A DNA stretch of 64,000 bases. Source: CAYJKB01 sp964370625. Lineage in GTDB: Bacteria > Bacillota > Clostridia > Oscillospirales > Butyricicoccaceae. Both the position numbers and the translations under genes were made by a program. Where the stretch lies: NCBI GenBank assembly GCA_964370625.1, contig CAYJKB010000005.1:1-64000 (forward strand). The letters run 5' to 3'. Of the stretch, positions 17,142 to 26,291 are shown piece by piece. Within the stretch, counting starts at the first letter, position 1, and every line of letters starts with the position of its first letter. The notes under the pieces are model-generated. The model made no database searches, was not told the DNA's origin, and worked only from the letters and a program-made list of their open reading frames with translations.

Positions 17142-19265
17142 ATGGCTAAACTAAAAACACCAATTTTATCTATTGGCATGATTGTAAAAAATGAAATTAG
17201 ATGTATTGAAAAATGTATTGATGCACTTAAGCCTTTGAGAGAAGCTATATCTTGTGAACTTGTAATAGCAGACACAGGCTCTACAGATGGAACGAGACAA
17301 ATTGCAAAAGAAAATGCTGATATCTTTTTTGATTTTGAATGGATTAATGATTTTTCAGCTGCTCGTAATGCAGTTTTAGACAAATGTTCAGGTATTTGGC
17401 ATATTGCTATAGATGCTGATGAATATTTAGATAAAGACATCAAAGAACTTGTAAGTTTCTTAAAAGGGAAAAAAGCAACAGAATATAATTCAGCTTATTA
17501 CACTATTAGAAACTATAAATCATATGACATTGAAAATAGTGAATTTGTTTTGTTTAATGCACTTCGTTTGATTAAATTAGATACTGGCATACGTTATGAA
17601 GGAGAAATACATGAAGCATTTATGCTTAAAGATATTAAGCTTAAATCATATCAACTTAATAAGACAATTTTCCATCATGATGGATATGCATCTTCTACAG
17701 AACAAGAAACGCAAGCAAAAAAACTGAAATATGATAGAAATATGAAATTGCTTTCAGCAAAGCTTGAAAAATCTCCTAGTGATAAAGTTTTATTACAATG
17801 CATAGAATCTTCAATTGAAAAAGCAGATAAAGTTAAATATTCATTAATCGCTTTAGAGCGAATTGAAAAGCGTGATTTTAAAGCAGAAGATAACTCGACT
17901 TGTGTTGTGTTTTGCCGAGCAGTTTCTGTACTTCTTAGTATAGGACATGAAAATGCTGAAATTTGGCTTGGAAAATTGGAAGAATATTTCCCGAATTCTT
18001 CGCTCTTACATATAGATGTAGCTTATATAGCTATGCAATATTTTAATGCTAAATCAGATTTTGAAAAAATTATTAAATATACACAAAGATATAATATTGC
18101 AATCGAAAAATTTGAAAAAAATGAATTAAATAGTGAAGAATTTAAAACATCTTCACTGTCATTCTTCTCTGACAAAAATAAATTATTCAATCTGTTGATA
18201 ATGGTTCGTGCATATTTTATGCTGAAAGAAGAAAATAATGCAATTGAAATGTTAGAAAAGCTAGATTTTGATGCATTAAGTGTAAATATCAATGAAGTTG
18301 ATATGTTTTTAAAATGTATCACAGCATTATGTAATCACTATAAAATAGCTAAAGTAGCAAGTCGCTTATTTGATAAAGTTTCCTCATTAACTGATGATAA
18401 TGATATAAACAATAAAATCAAAAACCTAATAAATTCATACTTTGTTCAAGCGATTAATAAGAGTGATGACGAAAGAACATGGCAAGTATTCACAGAAACT
18501 AAAGGTGATTATGGCATAGCATCACAAATTATAATGTCAAATTACGCTGATGAAATAAATGCATTAATTAAAAAAGTAGAGGCATTTGAAAATTTGCCAA
18601 CAAGAATTTATTATAAATTCATTGAATTATCAATAGATATGCCGACAGAGTTTTATAATTTACCAATAATTACAAAATCAAATATTGCTTTTGTTTTATC
18701 GACTTATAAAAATTGTTCTGAAAATTTAATTGCTTGGGTGAAATCAGTTGATTTCGAAAAATCATTAGTAAAACTTTCATTCGCTTATGATATAACATAC
18801 GCTCTATTACAAAGAGAAAATTTAAGCACATACAATTTAGATATTCTTTGTAAACTTTGGACAATGCTTAGTGAAATTATTATAACTAAAACATATGATG
18901 AGAATTTTAGAAAAACGAAAAACAACTGGACAATAGTTCAAAGTAGTCATTATTTGTCATTAGTTACATTATATTGTAAGGAATTATTATTAAGCGATAG
19001 TGATTTGCTTTTTGTGCAAACATTAAGAAAATCACTTGAAACCATACCTTTAATGAATAATTTTATTAAATACTTGCTGGATAATGGAGCAAGATTATAC
19101 AAAATGCCACCAACAGAACTTGCAAATATAGCTAACCAAGTTAAAACTATATTAAAAATGTATCCAAAAGATAATCCAACTGTAATGCAAATTTTAAGCA
19201 GTGATGTTTATATGAATGTAGCTCATTTAATTGAGTTTACAGATAAAGAGGAAATAGGATTTTAA
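17142..19265 (+). CDS. Glycosyltransferase family 2 with long C-terminal helical repeats
   Basis: The 707-aa cytoplasmic enzyme has an N-terminal GT2 domain (about 8-235; LSIGMIVKNE, ADTGSTDGT for nucleotide sugar binding, IAIDADEYLD metal motif), in the branch that includes SunS and TPR-linked transferases. The remaining ~470 residues are helical with TPR-like repeats and no catalytic motif. Such proteins often glycosylate peptides or proteins, but the acceptor is unknown here. A GAGG site precedes the ATG. The histidine kinase gene starts 25 bp after its stop, so they are probably co-transcribed. Confidence 0.85.
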   Translation: MAKLKTPILSIGMIVKNEIRCIEKCIDALKPLREAISCELVIADTGSTDGTRQIAKENADIFFDFEWINDFSAARNAVLDKCSGIWHIAIDADEYLDKDIKELVSFLKGKKATEYNSAYYTIRNYKSYDIENSEFVLFNALRLIKLDTGIRYEGEIHEAFMLKDIKLKSYQLNKTIFHHDGYASSTEQETQAKKLKYDRNMKLLSAKLEKSPSDKVLLQCIESSIEKADKVKYSLIALERIEKRDFKAEDNSTCVVFCRAVSVLLSIGHENAEIWLGKLEEYFPNSSLLHIDVAYIAMQYFNAKSDFEKIIKYTQRYNIAIEKFEKNELNSEEFKTSSLSFFSDKNKLFNLLIMVRAYFMLKEENNAIEMLEKLDFDALSVNINEVDMFLKCITALCNHYKIAKVASRLFDKVSSLTDDNDINNKIKNLINSYFVQAINKSDDERTWQVFTETKGDYGIASQIIMSNYADEINALIKKVEAFENLPTRIYYKFIELSIDMPTEFYNLPIITKSNIAFVLSTYKNCSENLIAWVKSVDFEKSLVKLSFAYDITYALLQRENLSTYNLDILCKLWTMLSEIIITKTYDENFRKTKNNWTIVQSSHYLSLVTLYCKELLLSDSDLLFVQTLRKSLETIPLMNNFIKYLLDNGARLYKMPPTELANIANQVKTILKMYPKDNPTVMQILSSDVYMNVAHLIEFTDKEEIGF

Positions 19266-19290
19266 TTGATTTAGGGGGATAATAAAATAT

Positions 19291-20574
19291 ATGCTGGGCA
19301 AAATTAACTCATTTATAAATAGTATAATTAAGCATGAAGATTTTCGTGTACGATTATTTAGTATTTTAGCAATAGTAGGCACAGCTGTTTGCCCTATTAT
19401 GATATTTACAAGGATTACAATTATAAGCATTGAAAATGTAATTATAAATATTATTTTAATGTTTCTATCAGCGGGACTCTTAGCATATTCCAGAAAAACA
19501 GGAAATTATCAAATTTGCTATTTGATTACAATAGTTGGTATATTTTTAATTGCATTTCCTATGTTGTTTTTTGCAAGTGGTGGTTATCACGGTGGTGTGC
19601 CTTCATTTTTTATATTTGCAATAGTTTTTACAGCGTTAATGCTTGATAGTGGAGTTGCAAGAATAATTATCCCTATTGAATTATTTGTTTATGGTGGGCT
19701 TTGTGTTTTTGCATTCTTTTTTCCTGATACTGTGACACAAGTTGCCACAGAAAAAGAGGCTCTCCTTGATGTACTTGCAGGGCTTATGACATCTGGGATA
19801 GCATGTGGAATTTGTATATATTTACATTTGCGAGAATATGAAATTCAGCAAATTAAATTATCTCAACAAAATGAGCAATTGCATAAATATAATGAAGCGA
19901 AAACAACCTTTTTAACAACCGTAGCACATGAAATAAAAAATCCACTTACAGCAATTTCAGTAAATGCACATGATTCTATGGAATTAATAGATGAAATGCC
20001 ACTTGATAAAGATTTAATTCGTGGAAATATGAAAACTATAGAACGTGTAGTGCTTAGGATTGACAGAATACTTGTAGATTTAATGGATACAGCATCAATA
20101 GAACAGGGAAGATTAGTTTTAAAATTAATACCTATTGAACTATATGAAGTGTTGCAAGAAGCTGTTAGCACATTAGCTAGTGATATATCAGCAAAAAATA
20201 ATAAAATTGAATGGAATATAAAAAAGCTTCCAGTAATTACAGCAGATTATGCAAGGCTTCTTCAAGTAATTATAAATTTGATTTCAAATTCAATTAAACA
20301 TACCAAAAACGGCACAATAACTTTATCGCTAGATTGTGATGATGAGTTTCAAATTGTAACTATTTCTGATACTGGTGCAGGTATGCCTGAGAAAATACGT
20401 AAAGATGCATTTAAAGGATATGTTTCAATAAGCGAAGATTATTGGCGACATGGTATAGGGCTTTATGTTTGTCATCAAATAGTTACAGCCCATGGTGGAC
20501 ATATTAAGCTTGAGAGTGAACTTGGAAAGGGAACGAGTGTTTCCTTTAATTTACCAATTTATCAAAATATTTGA
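19291..20574 (+). CDS. Membrane sensor histidine kinase (orphan)
   Basis: The 427-aa sensor kinase has six hydrophobic segments (about 15-180) forming a membrane sensor with little outside loop, then a dimerisation helix with phospho-His213 (VAHEIKNPLTA) and a HATPase domain: N box NLISNSIKHT, G1 DTGAGMP, G2 HGIGLYVC, and GKGTSVSFNLP at the end. No response regulator gene follows. It probably works with a regulator elsewhere; the orphan regulator at 14233-14916 is a candidate by nearness only. GGGGGA ribosome site. The upstream GT2 gene probably shares its transcript. Confidence 0.93.
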   Translation: MLGKINSFINSIIKHEDFRVRLFSILAIVGTAVCPIMIFTRITIISIENVIINIILMFLSAGLLAYSRKTGNYQICYLITIVGIFLIAFPMLFFASGGYHGGVPSFFIFAIVFTALMLDSGVARIIIPIELFVYGGLCVFAFFFPDTVTQVATEKEALLDVLAGLMTSGIACGICIYLHLREYEIQQIKLSQQNEQLHKYNEAKTTFLTTVAHEIKNPLTAISVNAHDSMELIDEMPLDKDLIRGNMKTIERVVLRIDRILVDLMDTASIEQGRLVLKLIPIELYEVLQEAVSTLASDISAKNNKIEWNIKKLPVITADYARLLQVIINLISNSIKHTKNGTITLSLDCDDEFQIVTISDTGAGMPEKIRKDAFKGYVSISEDYWRHGIGLYVCHQIVTAHGGHIKLESELGKGTSVSFNLPIYQNI

Positions 20575-20622
20575 AAAAAAGTTAACAAAAATATAATTTA
20601 TGACAAAAATAAACGATAATTA

Positions 20623-20651
20623 TTGAATTGCTTTTGTATAAGTGATATAAT
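20623..20651 (+). promoter_or_regulatory. Promoter of chemoreceptor gene
   Basis: TTGAAT (20623-20628), 17-bp spacer, TATAAT (20646-20651); the ribosome site GGGGAGG lies at about 20691. Confidence 0.65.
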
Positions 20652-20704
20652 TCATTTATAGTGGTTATCATGTTTCGAAACAAAAAAATAGGGGAGGTCA
20701 CTTT

Positions 20705-22762
20705 ATGAAATCCATAAAATTCAAAATTCTAGCATCATCCCTAGCACTATTAATTGTAAGCATATTAGTTATAAGCGTAAGTTCAATCATGAGCCTATAC
20801 AATAGTACATTATATGCTCTAGAGCATTCAATGTTATCAACAATTGATGCCACGGCAGATATGATGGAAGTTCAGCTAAATGCATATAAGGAAACGGCAA
20901 AGCAGTTTGCAGTAGACAATACACTGTCGCAGCCTATACCAGCTGAGGGTCAGTTAACTGCAGATGGAAGAACAGCTGAACAAGTTAAAGCTGAAATCAC
21001 TGCATATATGGAAGAGTTAAAAATACTGCATAATTTTGAATCTGTCCAAGTGATTGACGAAAACGGAGACGCAGTTAGTTTACCAATCAATTCGATTTCA
21101 GAGAGCTACTATACTATACCACGTGATACAGGAGAACCATATATCACAGACCCTGTTATAAGCCCTGAAACAGGAATGCGTACATTGCCTGTTTCTGCTC
21201 CTATAATTCGAGATGGAGAATTCGGTGGAGTTGTTTTATTTGCTGTAAATCCAGAGGTGTTCTCTGCCATTACATCTAAAGTAGCAGTTGGAGAAGGCAG
21301 TACAGTTACTATGATTAATAGTGCTGGTGACACTATAGCATATAATGATCCACAACTAGTTTTTGATGGATTTAATACTATAGAAGAAGCAAAATCAGAT
21401 CCGTCATTAGAACAACTTGCAGCAGTTGAACAAAATTTAATAGATGGAGCAGATGGATTTGAAACAGTTGAATGGGATGGTGTAAGCCAATTTGTTGCAT
21501 ACACTCATATTGACGGTTCTAATGGTTGGGGTATTTACATTTTAACCCCACAATCTAACTTCTTATCTCAAATGACTAGTTCTATAATCACAACAATAAT
21601 TTTAGCTGTAATAATCTTAGTAATTGCAACAGCTATTACTATAGTAGTAGCTCGTGGAATTGTAAAACCTATTAAACTTTGCACAGAACGTATTGATATG
21701 CTTGCAAAAGGGGACTTGCATTCTCCAATGCCAGAAATTAAAACTAATGATGAAACAGGGCTTTTAGCTAAATCAACATTAACTATTGTAACAGCATTAT
21801 CTGCTATGATAAATGATTTAAATTATATGCTTTCTGAAATTTCATCAGGTAATTTTGCAGCTGAAAGTTCAGCAAAAGAATACTATGTAGAAGATTTCAC
21901 ATCGCTAGGTCACTCACTTGATGCGATTATTGGTAAATTATCAGGAACTATGCAACAAATTAGCGATGTTTCAGATCAAGTAAGTTCAGGAAATAACCAA
22001 GTTGCACAAGGCGCACAATCATTAGCACAAGGTGCTATTGAACAAGCATCATCAATCGAACAACTTTCATCCACTATTGAAGAAATTGCCGGAAAAATTG
22101 ATGAAACTGCAATAAATTCTCAAACAGCAAAATTAGCAAATGATAAATCACAAACAGCATTAAATCAAAGTAATGCACAAATGCTTGAAATGGTTGAAGC
22201 AATGGAGAATATCAGCAAAAAATCTACAGAAATCAGCAATATTATTAAAACAATTGATGATATTGCTTTCCAAACTAATATTCTTGCACTTAATGCGGCT
22301 GTTGAAGCAGCAAGAGCAGGCACAGCAGGTCGTGGATTTGCCGTAGTTGCAGATGAAGTTCGTAGCCTTGCTACAAAATCTGCTCAATCTGCAAAAGACA
22401 CAGCAACCTTAATTGAAGAAACTGTTGCAGCTGTTAAAGTTGGTAGTAAAATAGCTACAGATACTTCAGAATCTATTAGTGATGCTATGCAAAATGCAGC
22501 AGAACTTGCAAAATTAGTAGATACTATAGCTCTATCATCTTCAATTCAAGCTGAAGGTGCAAAACAAGTAAGTGTTGGTATTGAAGAAATTTCAGCAGTT
22601 GTACATACAAACTCAGCAACAGCTGAAGAAAGTGCAGCAACAAGTGAAGAACTTTCAAGCCAATCACAAATCTTAAATGAATTATTATCAGGCTTTGTAT
22701 TACAAGGTGAAGATAGTATGAATTCAAAAATGATGTTACTTGGCAGTCATGAAAATTATTAA
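20705..22762 (+). CDS. Methyl-accepting chemotaxis protein with dCache-type sensor
   Basis: The 685-aa chemoreceptor has an N-terminal membrane helix (about 10-32), an extracellular Cache-type ligand domain (about 40-280; YTIPRDTGEPYITDPV and the SNGWGIYIL close are typical), a second membrane helix (about 292-318), a HAMP domain (GIVKPIKLCTERIDMLAKGD) and a long cytoplasmic signalling hairpin with the invariant tip FQTNILALNAAVEAARAG. It has no C-terminal CheR-binding pentapeptide. The ligand is unknown; dCache domains commonly bind amino acids or organic acids. The cell is thus likely motile, although no other chemotaxis gene is in the window. A structured terminator follows. Confidence 0.95.
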   Translation: MKSIKFKILASSLALLIVSILVISVSSIMSLYNSTLYALEHSMLSTIDATADMMEVQLNAYKETAKQFAVDNTLSQPIPAEGQLTADGRTAEQVKAEITAYMEELKILHNFESVQVIDENGDAVSLPINSISESYYTIPRDTGEPYITDPVISPETGMRTLPVSAPIIRDGEFGGVVLFAVNPEVFSAITSKVAVGEGSTVTMINSAGDTIAYNDPQLVFDGFNTIEEAKSDPSLEQLAAVEQNLIDGADGFETVEWDGVSQFVAYTHIDGSNGWGIYILTPQSNFLSQMTSSIITTIILAVIILVIATAITIVVARGIVKPIKLCTERIDMLAKGDLHSPMPEIKTNDETGLLAKSTLTIVTALSAMINDLNYMLSEISSGNFAAESSAKEYYVEDFTSLGHSLDAIIGKLSGTMQQISDVSDQVSSGNNQVAQGAQSLAQGAIEQASSIEQLSSTIEEIAGKIDETAINSQTAKLANDKSQTALNQSNAQMLEMVEAMENISKKSTEISNIIKTIDDIAFQTNILALNAAVEAARAGTAGRGFAVVADEVRSLATKSAQSAKDTATLIEETVAAVKVGSKIATDTSESISDAMQNAAELAKLVDTIALSSSIQAEGAKQVSVGIEEISAVVHTNSATAEESAATSEELSSQSQILNELLSGFVLQGEDSMNSKMMLLGSHENY

Positions 22763-22773
22763 TTGATAAACTT

Positions 22774-22861
22774 AAGCTGTGGCGAAATGGAGTGACCCAC
22801 CAAAGTTAGAGCAAAAATCTAACGGATGGGAGGTTGTCTAAAAATCGTCACAGCTTTTTTA
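22774..22861 (+). terminator. Branched terminator-like RNA structure after the chemoreceptor gene
   Basis: The outer stem AAGCTGTGGCGA / TCGTCACAGCTT is followed by a T-run, so it should terminate. It is unusual in enclosing about 60 nt with an inner hairpin GTTAGA / TCTAAC (22805-22823) and a CCCA / TGGG helix around it, giving a multi-branched fold. Not a riboswitch class I recognise. Confidence 0.7.
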
Positions 22862-22869
22862 TATTTTAA

Positions 22870-23349
22870 TCAAGACGCCATATCTAAAATAATAGCTAAA
22901 GCACAAAATCCAAGCAAATGTGTGTAACTATTTTTTATATTAAACTTATATTCACGTGGTTCAATTATTTTATTATTAAGTGCTGTAATCTCTCTTTGAA
23001 CAGCTATGATAACTTCTCTGTCATTGCTAGATAATGTTATTGTGTTTTTATGCTCCATGCCAAAAGAAATAATTGGTATATGCGGCAAATAAAGAAAATC
23101 ATGTATGTCTGATAAGAGCAAATATTTTAAATTTTGAGTATTTTGTATGGGTGTATTTTTTAGTAATAAAATCACATCGTTAGCATTATTCATTAGATGA
23201 GAAAGTAGAATTTTCTTTTTGCCTTTTTGAAAAAAAATCGATTGTTTTTGAAAATCACAATGTACAAGAAAACCTAATTCACAAGCAAATTTACAAAATT
23301 CATTGCTTATGTTCTCGTAATCATTAGATAAAATAGTAAATATATACAT
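22870..23349 (-). CDS. Conserved-looking hypothetical protein
   Basis: The product is 159 aa from the ATG at 23349, which has a perfect GGAGG site; the frame upstream of it (to 23400) has none. No family is recognised with confidence. The N-terminal half reads as alternating strand and helix, with a basic patch KGKKK near residue 47. The middle has PHIPIISFGMEHKNTITLSS, and the C-terminus is hydrophobic (LLGFCALAIILDMAS) and could be an amphipathic or membrane-contacting tail. It faces the chemoreceptor gene convergently and is divergent from DUF1015. Real coding sequence is supported by the ribosome site and normal codon use. Confidence 0.65.
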   Translation of the reverse strand: MYIFTILSNDYENISNEFCKFACELGFLVHCDFQKQSIFFQKGKKKILLSHLMNNANDVILLLKNTPIQNTQNLKYLLLSDIHDFLYLPHIPIISFGMEHKNTITLSSNDREVIIAVQREITALNNKIIEPREYKFNIKNSYTHLLGFCALAIILDMAS

Positions 23350-23503
23350 AAAATCCTCCCTCTTTATATTAGTATTGTAAAAAAATATAATTATATGCAA
23401 ATTAGTAGTTACAAATTGAATATTATTTGTTATAATGAATTTGTTTGATAAAAATATAGCTCTATTTTAGAGTATATTTAAAATATGTGGAGGAAAATTT
23501 AAA

Positions 23504-24805
23504 ATGATTAAAAACTGTGTTACTTTCCCAGAAATTCTAATGCCAAAATCTGATGTTGATTTGTATAAATGGAGCATCGTAGCTTGTGACCAATACACTT
23601 CTCAACCTGATTATTGGAATAAAGTAGAAGAAATTGTAGGCGATGATACATCAACTCTACACCTAATTCTGCCTGAAATTTATCTTGAAGATGAAAATGT
23701 AGAAGATAGAATTCAAAAAGTTTACAAAACAATGACAGAATATAAAACAAGTGGTAAACTTCAAAAATTACCAAAAGGTGCAATATTAACTGAACGTTAT
23801 TCAGGAAATGAACTTCCACGTGTAGGTCTAGTTCTTAGTGTTGACCTTGAAGCTTATGAATATACATTAGGCTCTAGTTCACAAATTCGTCCAACTGAAA
23901 AAACAGTTGTTGAACGTATTCCACCAAGACTACGTGTAAGAAAAGGTGCAAATGTTGAATTACCACATATCATGCTTTTAATTGATGATGAAAACAAAAC
24001 AGTAATTGAACCTTTATTCGCAAAACGTAATGAACTTAAAAAAGTTTATGATACAGAACTTATGATGGATAGCGGAAGCATTAAAGGCTACTTTATTGAA
24101 GAAGAAAAAATGCTTGAAGATTTACATAATGCATTAGGTGCTTTTTGTGATGTAAATAAATTTAATGCAAAATATAATGTAACTGACAAAGCTCCATTAC
24201 AATTTGCAGTTGGCGATGGTAACCACTCAATGGCTACGGCTAAAGCTCACTGGGAAAATATTAAAAAAGATTTATCTGATGCAGAAAAAGAAACTCACCC
24301 AGCTCGTTATGCATTAGTTGAAGTTGTTAATATTCATGATGACAGCCTAATTATCGAGCCAATTCACCGTGTAATTTTTGATGCTAACATTGCTGAAGCT
24401 TTAGAACTTGCTAAAGAATTCTATACTTCAAATGGTTGCACATTCTACACTTCTGAAACTGCTGTAGATAAAGCTGATACACATTGCTTTAAATTAATGA
24501 ATGAAGGCAAATCTTGTTACTTCGTAGTTGAAAATCCAAAATGGGCTCTGCCAATTGCAACAGTTCAAAGCTATATTGACTTCTATGAGTCAAAACAAAG
24601 TGCAATTACTGTAGACTATATCCATGGTGAAGATATTGTTGAAGAATTAACTGAAACTAGCAAAAATATTGGAATTATCCTACCTGATTTTGCTAAAAAC
24701 GATATTTTTAAAGGTGTAATTATGGACGGCGTATTGCCTAAGAAAACTTTCTCAATGGGTCATGCTCATGAAAAACGTTTCTACATCGAGTGTAAAGATA
24801 TTTAA
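23504..24805 (+). CDS. DUF1015 family protein
   Basis: The 433-aa soluble protein is a full-length member of the DUF1015 family. Landmarks are the N-terminal LYKWSIVACDQYTSQPDYW, the mid-protein FAVGDGNHSMATAKAHW motif (the family's GDG-H signature, probably an active or ligand site) and the C-terminal MGHAHEKRF. The family includes proteins linked with phosphoserine and free-serine kinase genes, but its reaction is not settled, so I assign none. GGAGG precedes the ATG. Monocistronic, ending at a strong two-way terminator. Confidence 0.88.
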   Translation: MIKNCVTFPEILMPKSDVDLYKWSIVACDQYTSQPDYWNKVEEIVGDDTSTLHLILPEIYLEDENVEDRIQKVYKTMTEYKTSGKLQKLPKGAILTERYSGNELPRVGLVLSVDLEAYEYTLGSSSQIRPTEKTVVERIPPRLRVRKGANVELPHIMLLIDDENKTVIEPLFAKRNELKKVYDTELMMDSGSIKGYFIEEEKMLEDLHNALGAFCDVNKFNAKYNVTDKAPLQFAVGDGNHSMATAKAHWENIKKDLSDAEKETHPARYALVEVVNIHDDSLIIEPIHRVIFDANIAEALELAKEFYTSNGCTFYTSETAVDKADTHCFKLMNEGKSCYFVVENPKWALPIATVQSYIDFYESKQSAITVDYIHGEDIVEELTETSKNIGIILPDFAKNDIFKGVIMDGVLPKKTFSMGHAHEKRFYIECKDI

Positions 24806-24817
24806 TAGAATAAACAT

Positions 24818-24851
24818 AAAAAAATCTCATCAATTTTGATGAGATTTTTTT
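24818..24851. terminator. Bidirectional terminator
   Basis: AAAAAAATCTCATCA / TGATGAGATTTTTTT with a 4-nt loop lies between the convergent DUF1015 and flavin-binding genes. Confidence 0.9.
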
Positions 24852-24874
24852 ATTATAAAATTAAATATATTCAA

Positions 24875-25270
24875 TTAGAATAATTGTTTACCACCGTTAG
24901 GGCCTGCACTTTCGTCGAAAATTTTATCAACTGTAAAAGTCCAAACTGCTTTGATTTGCATGTTCATTTTTGCAAATTGTTCAGCAACTGCATCAAATAA
25001 GCCACCATCAGTATGACGTTTTTGAACTGTGCCATTTACTAAGTAAGATTCCATACCTTTTACTGCAAGTATAGCAGCTTTATCATTAACTGCAAGGTTA
25101 GCTGCTGTTGTATTCATAAATACTTCAGCTACAGCCATAGTATTATCATCAACAACCATGATGCTACCAGCAACGATTGAATGAACCTCGCCTGTAGCTG
25201 ATGTTGTGCTAATAACTTTTACACTTTCTTTGTCTTTAAATAAATTGCTTACTTGTTCTAGATTTTTCAT
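24875..25270 (-). CDS. Pyridoxamine 5'-phosphate oxidase-like flavin-binding protein
   Basis: The 131-aa small protein has the split-barrel fold of the pyridoxamine-phosphate-oxidase / FMN-binding family: VKVISTTSATGEVHSIVAGSIMVVDDNTMAVAEVF in the first half and a VNDKAAILAVKG strand. These proteins usually bind FMN or a related cofactor and act as reductases. The exact substrate is unknown, and true pyridoxamine oxidase activity is unlikely at this size. A good AGGAG site precedes the ATG. It is divergent from an HxlR regulator, a common arrangement for redox-responsive pairs. Confidence 0.8.
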   Translation of the reverse strand: MKNLEQVSNLFKDKESVKVISTTSATGEVHSIVAGSIMVVDDNTMAVAEVFMNTTAANLAVNDKAAILAVKGMESYLVNGTVQKRHTDGGLFDAVAEQFAKMNMQIKAVWTFTVDKIFDESAGPNGGKQLF

Positions 25271-25308
25271 GATAAAATTCCTCCTAAATATTTACTAAGT
25301 TTTAATTA

Positions 25309-25337
25309 TTGACTTTGTTTTTCTTAGCTGATATAAT
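25309..25337 (+). promoter_or_regulatory. Promoter of hxlR-family gene
   Basis: TTGACT (25309-25314), 17-bp spacer, TATAAT (25332-25337), in the divergent gap; AGGAGGT at about 25382. Confidence 0.75.
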
Positions 25338-25397
25338 AGTAACATAACTTGAAAATAATTACAATACCAAATATTAAAATTAGGAGGTAAGAAAAAA

Positions 25398-25730
25398 ATG
25401 AGTGACTGTAATAATGATATATGCCCATGTGATGAACAATGTCCTTTGCTAAATGCGCTGAAAATCATTGGAGGCAAATGGAAAATTCCAATTTTGTGTG
25501 TAATTGCTGTTAATGAAGGTGCAAGATATAGCTTGCTTATCAAAAAAGTTCAAGGAATTACGGATACCATGCTTGCATCTACACTTAAAGAAATGGTGAA
25601 AATGAACTTGGTTGAACGAGTGCAATATAATGAAATGCCAATAAGAGTTGAATATTTTTTAACAGAAAAATCAAAGGCATTAGTGCCACTTTTAGCCCAA
25701 ATTGGTCAATGGGAAAAGAGTTTTAGGTGA
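25398..25730 (+). CDS. HxlR-family winged-helix regulator
   Basis: The 110-aa MarR-like regulator of the HxlR type has the family opening CPLLNALKIIGGKWKIPIL, a recognition-helix region GITDTMLASTLKEM and the wing FLTEKSKALVPLL. Four cysteines sit in the first 16 residues (SDCNNDICPCDEQC). HxlR proteins such as YodB and HypR sense electrophiles or oxidation through N-terminal cysteines, so a redox-sensing role is plausible (inference). It probably controls the divergent flavin-binding gene. The stop lies right at the edge of a repeat element, but the length is normal for the family, so truncation is not evident. Confidence 0.88.
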   Translation: MSDCNNDICPCDEQCPLLNALKIIGGKWKIPILCVIAVNEGARYSLLIKKVQGITDTMLASTLKEMVKMNLVERVQYNEMPIRVEYFLTEKSKALVPLLAQIGQWEKSFR

Positions 25731-26266
25731 TTTTTTCATTACTTGGTAAGCCCAGTAGGGTATGGTGTCCTCGACATACCGAAGATTTGAGTGAATATAA
25801 AAAGGGACGTCGAGGACGCCATACCCTACAAAAAATAAAGATAAAATCGCTTTTTGCCACAATGTTTGGCACATCGTATTTCCTTATTTTCTCGGCAGTC
25901 GTCCCGTGTGCAGACATTTACTTAACGCACTCTGTGCTATATTTTATAAAGAGGGAAATGCTCATGTGTAAATTTACGATATTGATGTAAAGTGAGGAGA
26001 GGGAAACTGCAATCTTTTTTGCTACAAGGCACGATTTACAAAACATCTAAAATCCAGTACGGAATACGGTAATAGTGTATAGCTCACAACTGGAGGAGTA
26101 CGTTTTAGCTTAATTTTAATGATGCGATGGCACTGAGTAAAGCGATTTTACTCCACTTTTGACAAGTATAAAAGTGGGAACGCTTGATTACTTGGGGTTA
26201 GCCAAGTAATGAAAAGAAAAGTTAGTATTTTCTGTAAATGCGAGTTGCCGTCTTGCATAAGACTAA
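25731..26266. repeat. Dispersed inverted-repeat element, copy 2 (interrupted)
   Basis: This fills the 608-bp gap between hxlR and dnaJ. The right end shares GTTGCCGTCTTGCATAAGAC with copy 3 and keeps the ATTACTTG..CAAGTAAT hairpin. The left end begins inside the inverted repeat; its outer part is missing where hxlR ends. A 75-bp palindrome (25755-25829) replaces about 33 bp of the left arm. The centre matches copy 3 closely, including the CCAGTACGG..TACGG block near 26054 and AGTACGTTTTAGCTTAATTT near 26096. Confidence 0.85.
25755..25829. repeat. 75-bp palindromic unit nested in repeat copy 2
   Basis: The arms GTAGGGTATGG-GTCCTCGAC (25755-25775) and its inverse (25809-25829) differ at one base. 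It is far more GC-rich than its surroundings and has no counterpart in copies 1 and 3, so it looks like a separate small mobile palindrome inserted into an older repeat. Confidence 0.75.
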
Positions 26267-26291
26267 AGGTAATAATAAAAGAAAAAACACA

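Noticed and set aside
20575..20704. Possible cyclic-di-GMP riboswitch before the chemoreceptor gene
   Set aside because: The leader is A/T-rich and lacks the conserved core and receptor helices of either class; only a promoter is visible.
25398..25730. HxlR gene truncated by the repeat element
   Set aside because: The repeat begins right at the stop, but the 110-residue length and full winged helix are normal for the family.
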